From positions 17,083,341-17,147,340 of the forward strand of contig OZ022241.1 in the NCBI GenBank assembly GCA_963978895.1: a DNA stretch of 64,000 nt, read 5' to 3'. Positions 1 through 31,789 of this stretch are shown one piece after another. The notes below the pieces were generated by a model. That model worked only from the letters and a program-made list of their open reading frames with translations. It made no database searches and was not told the origin of the DNA. The position numbers and the translations under genes were made by a program. Origin of the DNA: Erpobdella octoculata. Its lineage: Eukaryota > Annelida > Clitellata > Hirudinida > Erpobdellidae. The first letter of the stretch is position 1; the number at the start of each line of letters is the position of its first letter.

Positions 1-235
1 TGATTTTTGGCAACCTGAATGCTCATCACTTAAATGTTCATAAGTCAGCGGGGATCAACTATATATTCAATTTATGAATAATTTTTTAGAATGAAAATAT
101 CTCACTACAGTCAGATATATCTCCATTGAGTTCTAGCTTGCATGAATTGCATTCAGAAGAGAACCAACATTTTTCTGTTAGTATTATATATGTAATTAGT
201 TAATGAAATAATAATAAAAATCTATTTTTCATCAG

Positions 236-5730
<5,495 letters not shown>

Positions 5731-6152
5731 TATCGTCAGCTCTGTGATAATGTTGCTTTATTGTGATAAGATTCTTCTGGAAAGCAGACCAGACTCATAT
5801 TTATTAATATGAATGCGCTTGTTTTACATGTAGGATTAAGGATAAAATTAATTTAACGCGAACTCTCGTTTTTTTACTTTGTTGGTCTCAACTTTTTATG
5901 AATTTTGTGTTATGCATGCATTATGCCTCACGTTGATTCAACTCGGATACATGACCCTGTAAATGCACTTGTTAATTTTAATTAGTTTAAAGACTGCTTC
6001 TCCCATATTGGTGTACATATGTCTATCTCAATTCCAAACGTTTATTGTTTGTATAAAGTTTTGTTAAAATAAACATAATCTTCAATGTGTTGTCTTCTAA
6101 ATCCCTTTTGTGGAAGCTAAAACACTTGGATACTTCTCATAGAATGCCTGTA

Positions 6153-6188
6153 AATAAAAGCCAAGGTTCATATTTAAATTAGTTTATT
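6153..6188. terminator. Convergent poly(A) signals of the bZIP and DNPEP genes
   Basis: Plus-strand AATAAA at 6153-6158 (another at 6068-6073) faces a minus-strand signal (TTTATT in plus sense) at 6183-6188. The two stop codons are 543 bp apart, so the 3' UTRs probably abut or overlap. No functional element other than these signals is seen in 5731-6272. Confidence 0.5.
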
Positions 6189-6272
6189 TGTAAAACAAGG
6201 AACCAAATAAAGTATCATAAAAATAAAGGTAACAAAAATGAAAAAAATATGTTCCTGCAAGTGGATTATAGT

Positions 6273-20984
<14,712 letters not shown>

Positions 20985-21179
20985 TATCTGTGTAGCAAAA
21001 GTAAAAACTAACCACAATTGATTTTAAAATAAAGCCTTACATGTGGTAATTGCCACTTGAAACCAATTATTAACATGCAAGGCAGAATGAAACAATTTCT
21101 AGCGTGTTTTAAGAAATTTGTTTATAAATAAAAAGAAGCTTAAATACACACTTTGGCTGACTGGTGAGTAAAATAAATT
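20985..21179. other. Upstream region of DNPEP
   Basis: About 195 bases 5' of the DNPEP start codon before the first Helitron copy. No clear TATA or initiator can be defended, but a promoter would have to lie here or inside the repeats. Confidence 0.3.
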
Positions 21180-21450
21180 CCAATCACTTTCCCATTCCCG
21201 GTCACTTTCTCTTTTCCATTAGGTCGATTTTCCGTTCCTGCTTGCTTTCCCGTTCCCGCTCACTCTCCAGTTACCGTTTCCGCGCTCTCCCGTTCCGCTC
21301 ATTTTGTGACCGATTTTTTTCACTATAATTGTCTCCCATTGACTCTCAAGGTTGTGTTAAAATTTTATTAGGATTGGATGAATGGTGTAGCAATGCATAA
21401 AGGACATACAGACATAGATACAGACAGATGGTCATTTTTATAAATATAGA
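21180..21450 (+). mobile_element. Helitron (non-autonomous) copy lacking its 3' end
   Basis: In reverse-complement sense the element starts TCTATATTTATAAAAATGAC at 21450 and runs through the family body (CATTCATCC, CAACCTTGAGAGTCAATGGG, CACAAAATGAGCGGA) into minisatellite-like GGGAACGG units. It then breaks off near 21180 without the hairpin and CTAG end seen in other copies. The element itself therefore reads on the minus strand; the plus sign here is only the display strand. Confidence 0.6.
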
Positions 21451-22804
21451 TGGGAAAATCTAATATAAATTAATTTTAATTAATTAAATAACTTATTTAT
21501 AATTGAAATATAAAAAAAGAAAATTTTAATTTTAAAGAGAAGTGGGTTGGGATCGCCTAGAGTGTTTTGCTGTAAGGAATGTACAATTATAATGACAATA
21601 CTGATAATGAACAAATAAGGAATATCTGGTGCTGCTGGTTTAATATAATTTAATAATATAATATAAAAAATTTTTGAATTCTAAAGAGAATTAAGTGGGT
21701 CAGACTCGAGTAGCGTGTTAATTATTGAAAATGAACAAATAAAGAATATATGGTGCTACTGGTAATAAAGACCTAATTATAAAGTGACCTAATTATACAG
21801 TGACCTAATTATAAAGTGGCTAGCGGGGTTACTCGTGGTTTTTAGAAGTTAATTTTATTCTTCTCAGAAAACAGAGAGGGGGGCTGGCGGGGCTGTCGAC
21901 CTGGGCCCCCCATTGGTTTTAGGGCCCACCACAGCTGGGAATTGAGCATAGGTTGTAATAGTAAGCCAGTTGCGGGGCCTTTGATGAGTCTAAAATAATG
22001 CCCCTTAAAAGATAGTACAGGGCAATGTTTTAAATTTCAACCCATTATACAACCTTTATTTGTCAACTTAATATCCTTTCTTGCAGAAGTGTGAAAAACA
22101 AATATTAAACATGATGAAATCCATTAAACTGTAATGTTTTGCATTATCTTCGCATTAACATTGTCGTCTACAAATTGATTTGAACTTTTCATTCCATTTT
22201 AGATTGCATGACTGCTTCCAGAACATATAATGATAATAATAATATTAATTATATAATAATACAACTAAGAGGCCCACCAGAAAAAATTGACCCGGGCCCC
22301 GTTCATCCTCTCGATGGGCCTCTCCAACAAAAACCATCTAGCCCTTGATTGTACAGGGTTTTGCATCCTATCTCTCGATTCAATTTCTAATATTTTGTGA
22401 ATATTTTATAGCTGTTTTAAAATTAAGTAATCATTTTTCCAAATAATTTATATAAACTCGCACAAATAATTTCTTTTACATTTCATTTCATTTGACCTTT
22501 ATTTAGTTTTTTGTTTATGAGTTTATTTATTAGCTACAACCTGACGGATATCTGTCGTTAACTTCTTTTTTAAATATAATTTAAACAAATTAATAAGTCT
22601 ATTGGTAATTTATTTATATTTTTAATTATATTAATTATATAATGAAAATATAATGAAAAACACCAGAAATAATTTATTACACTATTCTCCACCTTTACCT
22701 AACATTTGTTTTCTTATGTAACATAAGTTATGTTAATTAATGTAACCAAATCGGAATATTTTACTGAAACAATCAGCACCAGCCATTAATGTGAAACTTA
22801 ACCT

Positions 22805-22807
<3 letters not shown>
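21451..22807. other. AT-rich intergenic stretch, no gene
   Basis: No coding frame or delimited element. Two GC-rich patches, near 21880-21940 and 22265-22335, contain GGGCCCACC/GGTGGGCC-like inverted sequence and may be decayed ends of a TIR element about 440 bp long. I could not find a TSD. Confidence 0.35.
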
Positions 22808-22889
<82 letters not shown>

Positions 22890-22970
22890 GGATGTCACGG
22901 GTAGCACCAGCCATTAATGTGAAACTTAACCTGATAATAATCTATATATATATATATACAAACAGTCATT

Positions 22971-23060
<90 letters not shown>
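22808..23060. repeat. (TA)n tracts with a duplicated 36-bp segment
   Basis: TA tracts at 22808-22887 and 22981-23060. The segment GCACCAGCCATTAATGTGAA followed by ACTTAACCT occurs before the first tract (from 22776) and again between tracts (from 22904). Each TA tract is followed by TTAGGGATGTCACGGGTA. Confidence 0.85.
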
Positions 23061-23061
<1 letters not shown>

Positions 23062-23064
<3 letters not shown>

Positions 23065-23215
23065 GGATGTCACGGGTAGTACTTTTTGGAGTTTTCGGGT
23101 TCGGGTTTGTGAAACTAGAGTTTTCGGGTTCGGGTTTGTGAAACCAGAGTTTTCGGGTTATCAGAAAAAGACCGGGTAGTACCGAACTCGGGTTCGGGTA
23201 CCCGTGACATCCCTA
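23062..23215. mobile_element. 154-bp MITE in (TA)n
   Basis: Perfect inverted ends TAGGGATGTCACGGGTA and TACCCGTGACATCCCTA. The interior has three repeats of GTTTTCGGGTTCGGGTTTGT-type sequence. A broken copy of the left end (TTAGGGATGTCACGGGTA) is at 22887-22904. The TSD cannot be read because both sides are TA repeat. The TIR type suggests hAT. Confidence 0.7.
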
Positions 23216-23225
23216 ATATATATAT

Positions 23226-24832
23226 ATATATATAAATGACTGTTTGTATGCATGCGTGTCCTTTATGCATTGCTACACCGTTCATCCGATCATAATGAAA
23301 TTTTTACACAACCTTGAGAGTCAATGGGAGACAATTATAGTAAACAAACTTGAAATCAGTCACAAAATGAGCGGAGTGAGAGAACGAGCGGAAACGGGAA
23401 CTGGAGAATGAGCGGTAACGGTATAGCAAGCGGGAACGGAATATCGACCGAGAGCGAAAGAGAGAGTCGGAAAAAGAAAGTGACCAGGGTAATCCCGTCA
23501 GAGAGGTTGTATTGACAAAAAAATATGTAAACAAAATCTGATTGACAGTTGTGATTGACAGGAGGTGATGTTGCCGGCCTTTGTTATTTAAAATAATTTT
23601 ATTTTGTCAAATTCATTTCTTTATAAATTATAAACTAATAATATAAAAAAATTATTATTTAAAAGAGATAAAATAAAAAGCGTCTTATTCTGGATAATTT
23701 TTAATTTTTTCTCCCTGCTATCACGCATATGTTAACTATTTGAGATCTATTTCTTAGTTAAAATTATTTATAATAACAGTGCTATTGACAGTGCACACAC
23801 TTCGAATAAAACCTATAGATTTACCAAATACTATAATAAAAAGTTAAAAGTAACTTATTGATCGCCATTTAATTTTTTCTTGTTGTTGTCACGTTTATAG
23901 TAACTATTTGAAATCTGTTTCTAAGTTAAAAGTGATTTGTAAAAACTGCGCTATTGATAGTGCACGCACTTCAAATAAAACCTATAGATCATCACCGTGA
24001 AATATTGACAGTGCGTGCACTTTAAATATAACCTATAGAGAAATACTGTTATACTCAAGTTATTTGTTTTATAAATAATACATAATTAATTTGGACTGAA
24101 AATAAATTATGCTATTGACAGTGCGCGCACTTATTATGTGAATTTAAGTGATACGGGCGGTTCGATCCTACTCTTTCTTCCTCTGCAAGCCAGTGTCCAA
24201 ATGAAAGCGTGGCGTCATGTAAAATTTATGGTTTTTAAAGACCTAATTTCTTTTTTTTAAACAGCAAATCTCACTCCTGTTTTATTTTACTTACTACTAC
24301 TTATTTTAAATCTACCTTTCTTCAGTTGTTTTATTGTAACGAACTTATTTTCAAAATAATATCCATGAATTCGTAATAAAATACTTTTAATGACAAAATT
24401 ATTTTTGCTTTATTTTAATAATTTTTTTAAAAATTTTTAACCATGATATTTATAAATATCGGCTTAGAATTTTTTGTTCCTGTAAACAACATTTTACCTT
24501 TAGGGTGGAGCTTATAGACTAGTGGTTAATCGGATTTTTTCATTTTGTCAATACAACCTCTCTGACGGGATTACCAGTGACCGGAAGCGGGAAAGCGACC
24601 GGGAACGGGAGAGCGACCGGGAACCGGAGAGCGACCGGGAACCGGAGAGCGACCGGGAACGGATAGCGACCGGGAACGGATAGCGACCGGGAACGGGAGA
24701 GCGACCGGGAACGGGAGAGCGTCCGGGAACGGGAGAGCGACCGGGAACGGATAGCGACCGGGAGCGTGAGAGCAAGAGGGGAAGGAAACGGGGGCGAAAA
24801 AAACGATAGAAAAACCCCGGGTACCCTGCTAG
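23226..24832 (+). mobile_element. Helitron (non-autonomous) interrupted by another transposon
   Basis: 5' part 23226-23487 (ATAAATGACTGTTTGTATG, then CACAACCTTGAGAGTCAATG, CACAAAATGAGCGGAG) and 3' part 24585-24832 belong to one element split by the insertion at 23488-24575. The 3' part is dominated by an 18-bp unit (GGGAACGGGAGAGCGACC) and ends CCCCGGGTACCCTGCTAG, followed by T, as Helitrons do. In this copy the terminal hairpin is partly deleted. Open frames here that read as R/S- or P/V-rich protein are products of the minisatellite. Confidence 0.65.
23488..24575. mobile_element. TIR transposon with 9-bp TSD inserted in a Helitron
   Basis: Inverted ends GGTAATCCCGTCAGAGAGGT, continuing TGTATTGACAAAA, are identical at both sides over at least 33 bp. 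Flanks AGTGACCAG (23479-23487) and AGTGACCGG (24576-24584) form a 9-bp TSD with one mismatch. The interior has four diverged copies of a ~38-bp unit (CTATTGACAGTGCGCGCACT, then ATAAAACCTATAGA) near 23778, 23951, 24001 and 24112. No coding frame seen. A 9-bp TSD hints at a MULE-type mechanism. Confidence 0.75.
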
Positions 24833-25351
24833 TAATAATAATACGCTCCGCCATGTCAATAGAAATTTCACCGCTTATTGCCATGGCGCGCGCTTGTCAA
24901 TCGCACTGACCAAATATCAGACACCTTTACCTGTGAAAAATAACTAAATTTCGGAGTACTAAAACTAACCTATGTAATAAGAAAGAGCTTCCAAGGAAAC
25001 CAACGTAATAATAGATAATGCAGATAATTATAACCACGCCAGGCATACGCTTTTATAGTGAAGTGTAGTGTTTTTATAGTGTTCTTTCTTTTAAAGAAAG
25101 AGATGGGTTGATTAACTGGAATCGACACCAAATTGCGATATTTGGAAAATCGAAACCGACATAGGCTCGATATTTAGAAAAACAGAAAAGTGTATGGTGG
25201 TTAAAAAATCGATTCAATTTGTGAGTCTGAAAGTTTCAAAATTAACCACAGAAAACTGAATGCATTGCTGATAGTTTTTGATATGGAAAATCTAAATCTG
25301 TGTGCTAATCCACCAATTACAGATTCGACAAGTTTGTAAAAAACATCAACT

Positions 25352-25404
25352 ATGTATGTATGTATGTATGTATGTATGTATGTATGTATGTATGTATGTA
25401 TGTA

Positions 25405-25435
<31 letters not shown>

Positions 25436-25442
25436 ATGTATG

Positions 25443-25476
<34 letters not shown>

Positions 25477-25808
25477 TGTATGTATGTATGTATGTATGTA
25501 TGTATGTATGTATGTATGTATGTATGTATGTATGTATGTATGTATGTATGTATGTATGTATGTATGTATGTATGTATGTATGTATGTATGTATGTATGTA
25601 TGTATGTATGTATGTATGTATGTATGTATGTATGTATGTATGTATGTATGTATGTATGTATGTATGTATGTATGTATGTATGTATGTATGTATGTATGTA
25701 GGTATGTATGTATGTATGTATGTATGTATGTATGTATGTATGTATGTATGTATGTATGTATGTATGTATGTATGTATGTATGTATGTATGTATGTATGTA
25801 TGTATGTA
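25352..25808. repeat. (TATG)n microsatellite, about 457 bp
   Basis: An almost pure GTAT tetranucleotide array with a few interruptions: a (TG)n run near 25406, TATATG near 25443 and GTAGGTATG near 25698. The long open frames across it (CMYV, HTYI repeats) are repeat artefacts. Confidence 0.97.
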
Positions 25809-25839
25809 TTCCGAACGGCTTTAGTACAGAACACAACAC

Positions 25840-26740
25840 AAGCTACTATTCTGCATTTCTTTTTTTTTATTAAATGCTTTTATTTAACTTCACTCGCCTT
25901 TCTGTTTGTTTGTTTGTTAGTTTGTCTGTGGTGATCAAATCTAAGAAATGAAAATTCACCCACTTTTCGACCACCTAGAGCTCTAAAACTTTCAGGAAAG
26001 CTTTATTCTGGATGACAATACATGAATTGAATGTTTCCGACACGCAGGGGCGTCATTTGCGGAAGGACTGGAAAGGCAATTGCCCCCTAAGGATTTAGCG
26101 AAAAAAATTATTTAAAAAAAGAACAAATGGCTACTACGTTTTTTAAGAAGATTTTGCAGAAGTTTTTTGAAAAATAGCTGCGAATACTCCTTTCCAGTCA
26201 TCTGCTCTTTTGGGAGAAAAGTGTTTAAAGTTTGGAATTTTTTAAGTAGCTATCAAACCTGGATGCATGATTTTGGAAACCTTGGGCAGCGCCTTGCGTA
26301 AACAAATAGGTAGTATGCATTGTATAATCTCAGTTTATTGATTTTCATTTAAAAACATTAAAACATTTATGAAGACAAATATTTTTTCACAGAGTGTTTC
26401 TCCATTTCATCAGTGTAGCCTAAAAAAATTATATTCACAAAACATTGATCAGAGTTGGTACCAGACCTAGAGCCCTGCGCGGAACGTGATTGGTGCCGGA
26501 CTTCATATAAGTATAAGGGTTAAAAAACGGATCGGGCCAGACAAATATCAGCATGGGTCGAGGCTATTGAGCTGAGCCATAGGTTTTTGCGGTAATGAAA
26601 ATGATGGGGACCGTGCTTGCGATTTTGTATCTATATAACGGGTCAGGTTTAATAAATCGATATGTATGTATGTAAACAACCGAACGAACAGGTAAATAAA
26701 CGCGAGTACGAACTTTTTTGCTTCGCGATGTCTCGCAAGA
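25840..26740. repeat. Repeat-derived intergenic stretch
   Basis: 25850-26040 resembles 4490-4640 (ATGCTTTTATTTAAC, then CACCTAGAGCTCTAAAACTTTC) and distantly the family at 30891-31143. From 26047, CAGGGGCGTCATTTGCGG is the same end as at 37499 and 12652 (reverse complements ATGACGCCCCTG), so a MITE family with this terminus has several partial copies. No gene seen. Confidence 0.45.
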
Positions 26741-26760
26741 CATTAAAATAAAAAAATATC

Positions 26761-27243
26761 GTGTTGGAAGAACAAAACTTGGAATCTTTGGCTGAAAAGT
26801 TGAAGGACAAATTGTTGCCAACTCTTATAATAGAACTCAGGGAATTCATTAACAAGGCGATAATGAGGAATGTGACTGAGGCAGTTAAAACTGAACTCAA
26901 ACCATACGTCAAAGAATTGAATAGAATTAGTGAAGAGAACAAGTTTTTGAGCCTCAGAGTTGAGCAGTTGGAGGCCCAGTCAAGAGCAAATAACCTTGTA
27001 ATTCATGGTTTGCCGGAGTCAACCTATGCAGAGGCCTCAACAAATGCTGAGGCGGATAATACTCAAAAGGCTCCTTCACGAAGAGATACAATTCAATGTA
27101 TCTTGAAATGCTGCAACTCAAAACTCGGTGTCGCCGTCTCTGAAAATGATATCTCCGCCGGATTTAGAATACCAGGCATCAAAAATGCGCCCCGTCCAAT
27201 TGTTGTCTTTCTCTTCTTCACATCAATTGTAGAAGCCTTCTGA
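26761..27243 (+). pseudogene. LINE ORF1 fragment (coiled coil plus start of RNA-binding domain)
   Basis: 160 codons. The first ~80 residues are heptad-rich (coiled coil). RANNLVIHGLPE then marks the start of the RRM-like domain of L1-type ORF1 proteins, and ISAGFRIPG follows. Downstream the frame runs out at VFLFFTSIVEAF just where endonuclease-related sequence begins, so the 3' end has been lost. Confidence 0.65.
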
Positions 27244-27389
27244 ATAAAATTAATGATCTGACTATTTTGCAACACAATAGTAAAGCAAAGATCCTGGCAG
27301 TAACTGAAACTTGGCTGGACGAGAAAAAACTGGATAGTATCTCAATGCCTGGTTTCAAGTTCTTATCTAAGCATCGTATTGGTAACAAG

Positions 27390-27724
27390 TAAATTAAAAA
27401 CGAATTTTTAAAACCAATGCTCTTATATGTAATTAAAACACAATTTTTTGCAAACACATATACATAAATTCCTAGATAAAAAAATATAATAAACACACAC
27501 ACGTACACATATACATAAATATATATAAATTAATTAAAATTAACTAAATTAATTGACTTATTGTAAAACTAATAATTGAATATTGCATTGTCTTCTATTT
27601 TGAGCATGTATGCAAAATTTGAAAAAATCTATCATCAGGAAGTGACTCAAAAATTGATTGCAAGATTTGAAACAGACAGAGAAACAGACAGACAGAGAAA
27701 CAGAGACGACGAGTTAATAAAAGC
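27390..27724 (+). mobile_element. 335-bp insertion with 12-bp TSD in the LINE
   Basis: The LINE sequence ATTGGTAACAAG (27378-27389) is repeated as ATTGGTAAAAAG (27725-27736), and removing the insert restores RIGNKGGGVGFFVD. The insert ends with a CAAGATTTGAAACAGACAGA-type segment and TTAATAAAAG, related to the interspersed family at 30891-31143. A long TSD suggests target-primed retrotransposition. Confidence 0.65.
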
Positions 27725-28474
27725 ATTGGTAAAAAGGGTGGTGGTGTTGGTTTTTTTGTTGACTCCAGGATACAACTTACAATCATAGATGATCAATTTC
27801 ATGCCTTAAATATTACATCTTTTGAGTTTTACTTCATATCTATTATAGTCGAAAAATTTAAGAATATTATCTTGGGAGTCATCTATCGCCCACCAAATTC
27901 TAATCTAAATGTTTTCAATGAAGAAATTCACAATCTGTTGAATCGACTTATTTTGCAAGATAGAAATAGAACTGTGTTTCTAATGGGTGATTTCAATATA
28001 AACCTCCTTGAAGCCGGATGTAATCAATCTACTTCAACTTTCATTAATGAACTGTCAACACACTTCCTTCTTCCTGTTTTTTTGAGTCCCACAAGACAAG
28101 GCTCAAAAAGCTCTACTGCTATTGACAATATTTTTTACTAACTTTCCATTGGATACTTGTATCTCAAAAATTGTAATAGATGATATATCTGATCACTACC
28201 CCATCTTCTTAAATTTAAAACTCACTCCAACTATATCTAGTTATACAATGATTAGTTCATATACACGTAGAGTACATAATGATGAAGCGAAGAATAAATT
28301 TTGTGATTTTTTGAAAAGGGCTGAATGGCTGGAAGTGTTTCATGCTTGCGAAGATGGAAATGCACAATTGGCTTACTCCATCTTTGCTGAAAGATACAAA
28401 AAGATCTACTCAGATTGCTTTCCTCTGATAACTACTAATCACATATGTAAAAAGGGGAAAATGGGTGTGAATGG

Positions 28475-30391
28475 ATGACCCCAGCACTTCTCAAATCTTG
28501 CCATACCAAACATAAACTTTATAAAAAATATTTGAAGAATCCTACTCCCACAAATAGGAAAAAATTTGTGGATTACAGAAATCGATTTAAGTCAATAAAA
28601 CTAGCAACTATTCGACAATATTACTCTAATAAATTGCAGTTACATCAGATGAATCTAAAGAAAATATGGGTGATTATTAAATCTATTATGAACAGACATG
28701 CAACTAATAACACTACTAATAAATATGTCGCACCTGACGGTAGGACATTAGTTTTGCCACTTGAAATAGCCGAGGAATTTAACAGATACTTTTCAGAGAT
28801 TGGACCTAGTCTTGCCAACAGCATAAGACCCACCGAAAAATCATTCAGAGACTACTGTAGTGATCCAACTGTTCAGTCTATGGAAACTCATCCTGTTACA
28901 CCGGAGGAAATTTTGAGCATATCAAAAGGGTTAAACACGTCCCACAGTAGTGGACTTAATGAAATTGATCCCTCCTTCGCAAGTGAATTCATCCATCAAA
29001 TCGCTTCTCCTCTGGTCTCTATCATAAATTGCTCATTTGCAACCGGCATATTTCCTAAAGAACTGAAGGTTGCAAAGATTATTCCTTTACATAAATCAGG
29101 AGATGTTGACAAAGTCACCAACTACAGACCAATCTCTATACTGCCATACTTCTCTAAATTGTTTGAGAGAGCTATGTTTTCTAGAATATACAACTTTCTA
29201 AGTAAATTTTCTTTACTTAATAACAGTTTGGTTTTCGAAAGGGTCACTCAACTTTTATGCCATTGATTTTGTTATACTCGAGAATTGCAGAAGCAGTTGA
29301 ACATGGTGAATATACTATTGGTATATTTCTTGATTTAGCCAAAGCTTTCGACATTGTTGATCAAAATCTGTTAATTGATAAGTTGTCTTTTTATGGTTTT
29401 CGAGGTTGTGTGTTAGACTGGGTTAAGGATTATTTACTAAACAGAAAACAGTTAGTTGAATTTAATGGTTCAAGATCATTTTCTCGTGATATTTTATGTG
29501 GTGTACCTCAAGGTTCAATTTTGGGGCCCTTGCTTTTCATCATTTACATTAATGATCTACTGAAGGCTTCTTCATTGGTTGAATTTTTATTATTTGCTGA
29601 TGACACGAGTATTTTTGCTTCAGGTAACTGCTTGAGTGACTTAATCTCAATTATGAATAATGAACTCGTGAGTATTGATGAATGGTTCCGAACTAATAAA
29701 CTATCATTAAACATGGATAAAACTAATTATATTCTTTTTCGTACTAGACATAAAGCTTCTTATTGTGATAACATTCTTAATATAAACGGTTATCCTATCA
29801 GATGTGTATCTTCCATTAAATTCTTGGGTGTTATAATAGATGAACATTTGGACTGGTCCAAGCATATCTCTTTTATTGAATCAAAAATTTCCAAAAACAT
29901 AGGTGTCATTTACAAAATTAGTGGATTTGTTGACAAAAAAATATTAAAATTACTGTATTATTCATTGATTTATCCCTATTTTACACACTGCAATATAGTT
30001 TGGGCAGCTAACTATCCAACAAGATTAAAAGGACTACACATTCTTCAAAAGAAAGCAGTTCGCATCATTTTTCATTTGCCATATCGAGCTCCAACTGGGC
30101 CCACATTTCTTGTGAATGATCTTCTAAACATACATCAATTAAATATATTTCAAATTTGCCTTTTTATGTTCAAATATAATAGTGGAGAATTACCTAATGT
30201 GTTCATTCATATGTTCAAGAAAACCTCGGAGATCCATACATTTGCTTTGCGATCATCAATCAACTATAGATCTGATTTTTGTGGTACTACTTTCAAAAGT
30301 TCTTCTATATGCTGTCGGGGACATCGGTTGTATAACTCCCTTCCAGTTCATTTAAAATCAATTAAATCAATAACACTGTTTAAAAATGTTT
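28475..30391 (+). pseudogene. LINE reverse transcriptase, two overlapping frames
   Basis: 28475-29266 has HKSGDVDKVTNYRPISILPY (RT domain 0/1). 29257-30391 has GIFLDLAKAFDIVDQ, GVPQGSILGPLLFIIYINDL, FADDTSIFA (catalytic box; FADD is the YADD variant) and LSLNMDKTNYILF. The C-terminal region VRIIFHLPYRAPTGP follows and the frame ends LKSIKSITLFKNV. A single frameshift near 29257 separates the two. Apart from this break the core is well preserved, so the insertion is fairly young. Confidence 0.9.
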
Positions 30392-30890
30392 GAAATCTTT
30401 CATTTTACTTTCAAATTGATCACATGTCTTTTTCTCAGCTTGTTTGTTTCTTATCTTAATTCTATATTCTTAACTTTTCTTATTATTATATACCTATTTC
30501 TCAACTCTTGGTTCATTGATGATTTAATTTCTCTGCTTGTCTTTCAACTCGAATAGCCTTAATCTAAAACTAAATTACTCTTGAAATGAAATCTGAAGAC
30601 TTGTATTTTATTTTTTTCTTTCAATGAGATTAATTTTGTGTTTTCTGTTTGTTTGTGGTTTATTCTCATTTTTATTATTACTATTAGGATATCCCCTAGA
30701 TGGGAAGTAATTCCCTTGGGAGACTCCTTTTGGGTGATGTTTATTTTGTTGTACTTTTTCTTGTGATCTGTTTTTTTTGCTTATCATCATCCCAATAAAC
30801 AAATTAAACAAAAAAAAATATGTTCAGGGATTTGAGAAATAAATAAGCACAATTGGTAAGATTGTTTACACCAACATTAACACAATTTTA

Positions 30891-31143
30891 AACAAGTAAA
30901 GGAAAACACGTTTTTCAACGCAAACTCTGATTTCAAATACACTCGATTTAGAAATACGAAATATGTTCCAATTAAGTTTTTTTTTATTTGAATCATGTAT
31001 TGTCATCCAATATAAAACTATGCTGAAATTTTCAGATTCCTAGCTAGTCAAAAAGCTGGTTAAATTTTACTTGCAAGATTTGCGTATAGAGAAAGACACA
31101 AACACACATACACAAACAGAGATTGTAACTTAAATAAAAGTTT
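30891..31143 (+). repeat. Interspersed repeat family R, copy 1
   Basis: Shared blocks: GATTTCAAATACACTCGATT, CCTAGCTAGTCAAAAAGCTG, CTTGCAAGATTTGCGTA, GAGAAAGACACA followed by a CA-rich stretch, and AACAGAGATTGTAAC with an A/T-rich end. Other copies lie at 37890-38205 (reverse) and 40263-40530 (forward). No protein-coding potential. Confidence 0.8.
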
Positions 31144-31789
31144 GTAAAAATAGGTCAAAACAACCCAAACGTAAAATAACTGGCTGCTCTTGGTTTGATA
31201 GTGAATGCCTGATCTCCAAACGTTCTACCTGTCGTCTCGAACACAAATCTACCAGAGATCCTCTTAACGTCATAAAGAAGCAGCGTTGGCGATCTCAGAT
31301 TAAAAGCCAGAGGAGATTCTTTCAATTCAAGTGCTCTAGTTACTGTTTCGGTACTTTTCATATATTTCAATTGATATACTATTTTTTTTTATAGTCTGCA
31401 AAGTTTGTGCAAATATCAAAAAATTAGTTTTTCAAGTATTTTCATTAATGTGTGTGTTTATATCTAAATAAAAATTTAATTATAGTCAAATAGATGTTTT
31501 ATGTGTTTTTGTGATCAAATTTATTTCGTAGTGCTAGAATAAACGGCGATTATGCAATTGATGTTCAAATATGTGATGCCAAACGGCATCGTCATGCACT
31601 TTGTAGTGAGTCGCACAGCTGAAACGCGCAGGCAAATTACGCCAATGTATCTCTAGCCAATAAATTGGCCAGGTAAAAAAGGGTTTACAAGAAAATGGAA
31701 ATCTCCGGATTTACTGGGTCAATTTTATAAACAGTTACAACATTGAACTTGTAAAAAAACTGCTTTGATGAAGCCTATAAATACTATTA

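Larger units (their letters stand above)
26740..30395 (+). mobile_element. CR1/Jockey-group LINE with ORF1, partial endonuclease and complete reverse transcriptase
   Basis: Order: ORF1-like frame 26761-27243, then endonuclease pieces (AVTETWLDEKKLDS near 27300; VIYRPPNSNLNVFNEEIHNL and MGDFNINLL at 27870-28010; SDHYPI at 28185), then the reverse transcriptase (28475-30391). Frame breaks occur near 28140, 28478 and 29257. A 335-bp insertion with 12-bp TSD interrupts the endonuclease at 27390-27724. The ORF1 3' part and the endonuclease N terminus are missing, since ORF1 runs directly into endonuclease codons near 27240. A 3' tail runs to about 30810 and ends A-rich. Confidence 0.85.

Noticed and set aside
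25346..25839. CRISPR-like or satellite array
   Set aside because: No spacers; it is a simple tetranucleotide repeat in a eukaryotic genome.
25302..25934. Open frames of 113-212 codons on both strands (CMYV / HTYI repeats)
   Set aside because: They are translations of the (TATG)n microsatellite, open in several frames at once, with no start context or conservation.
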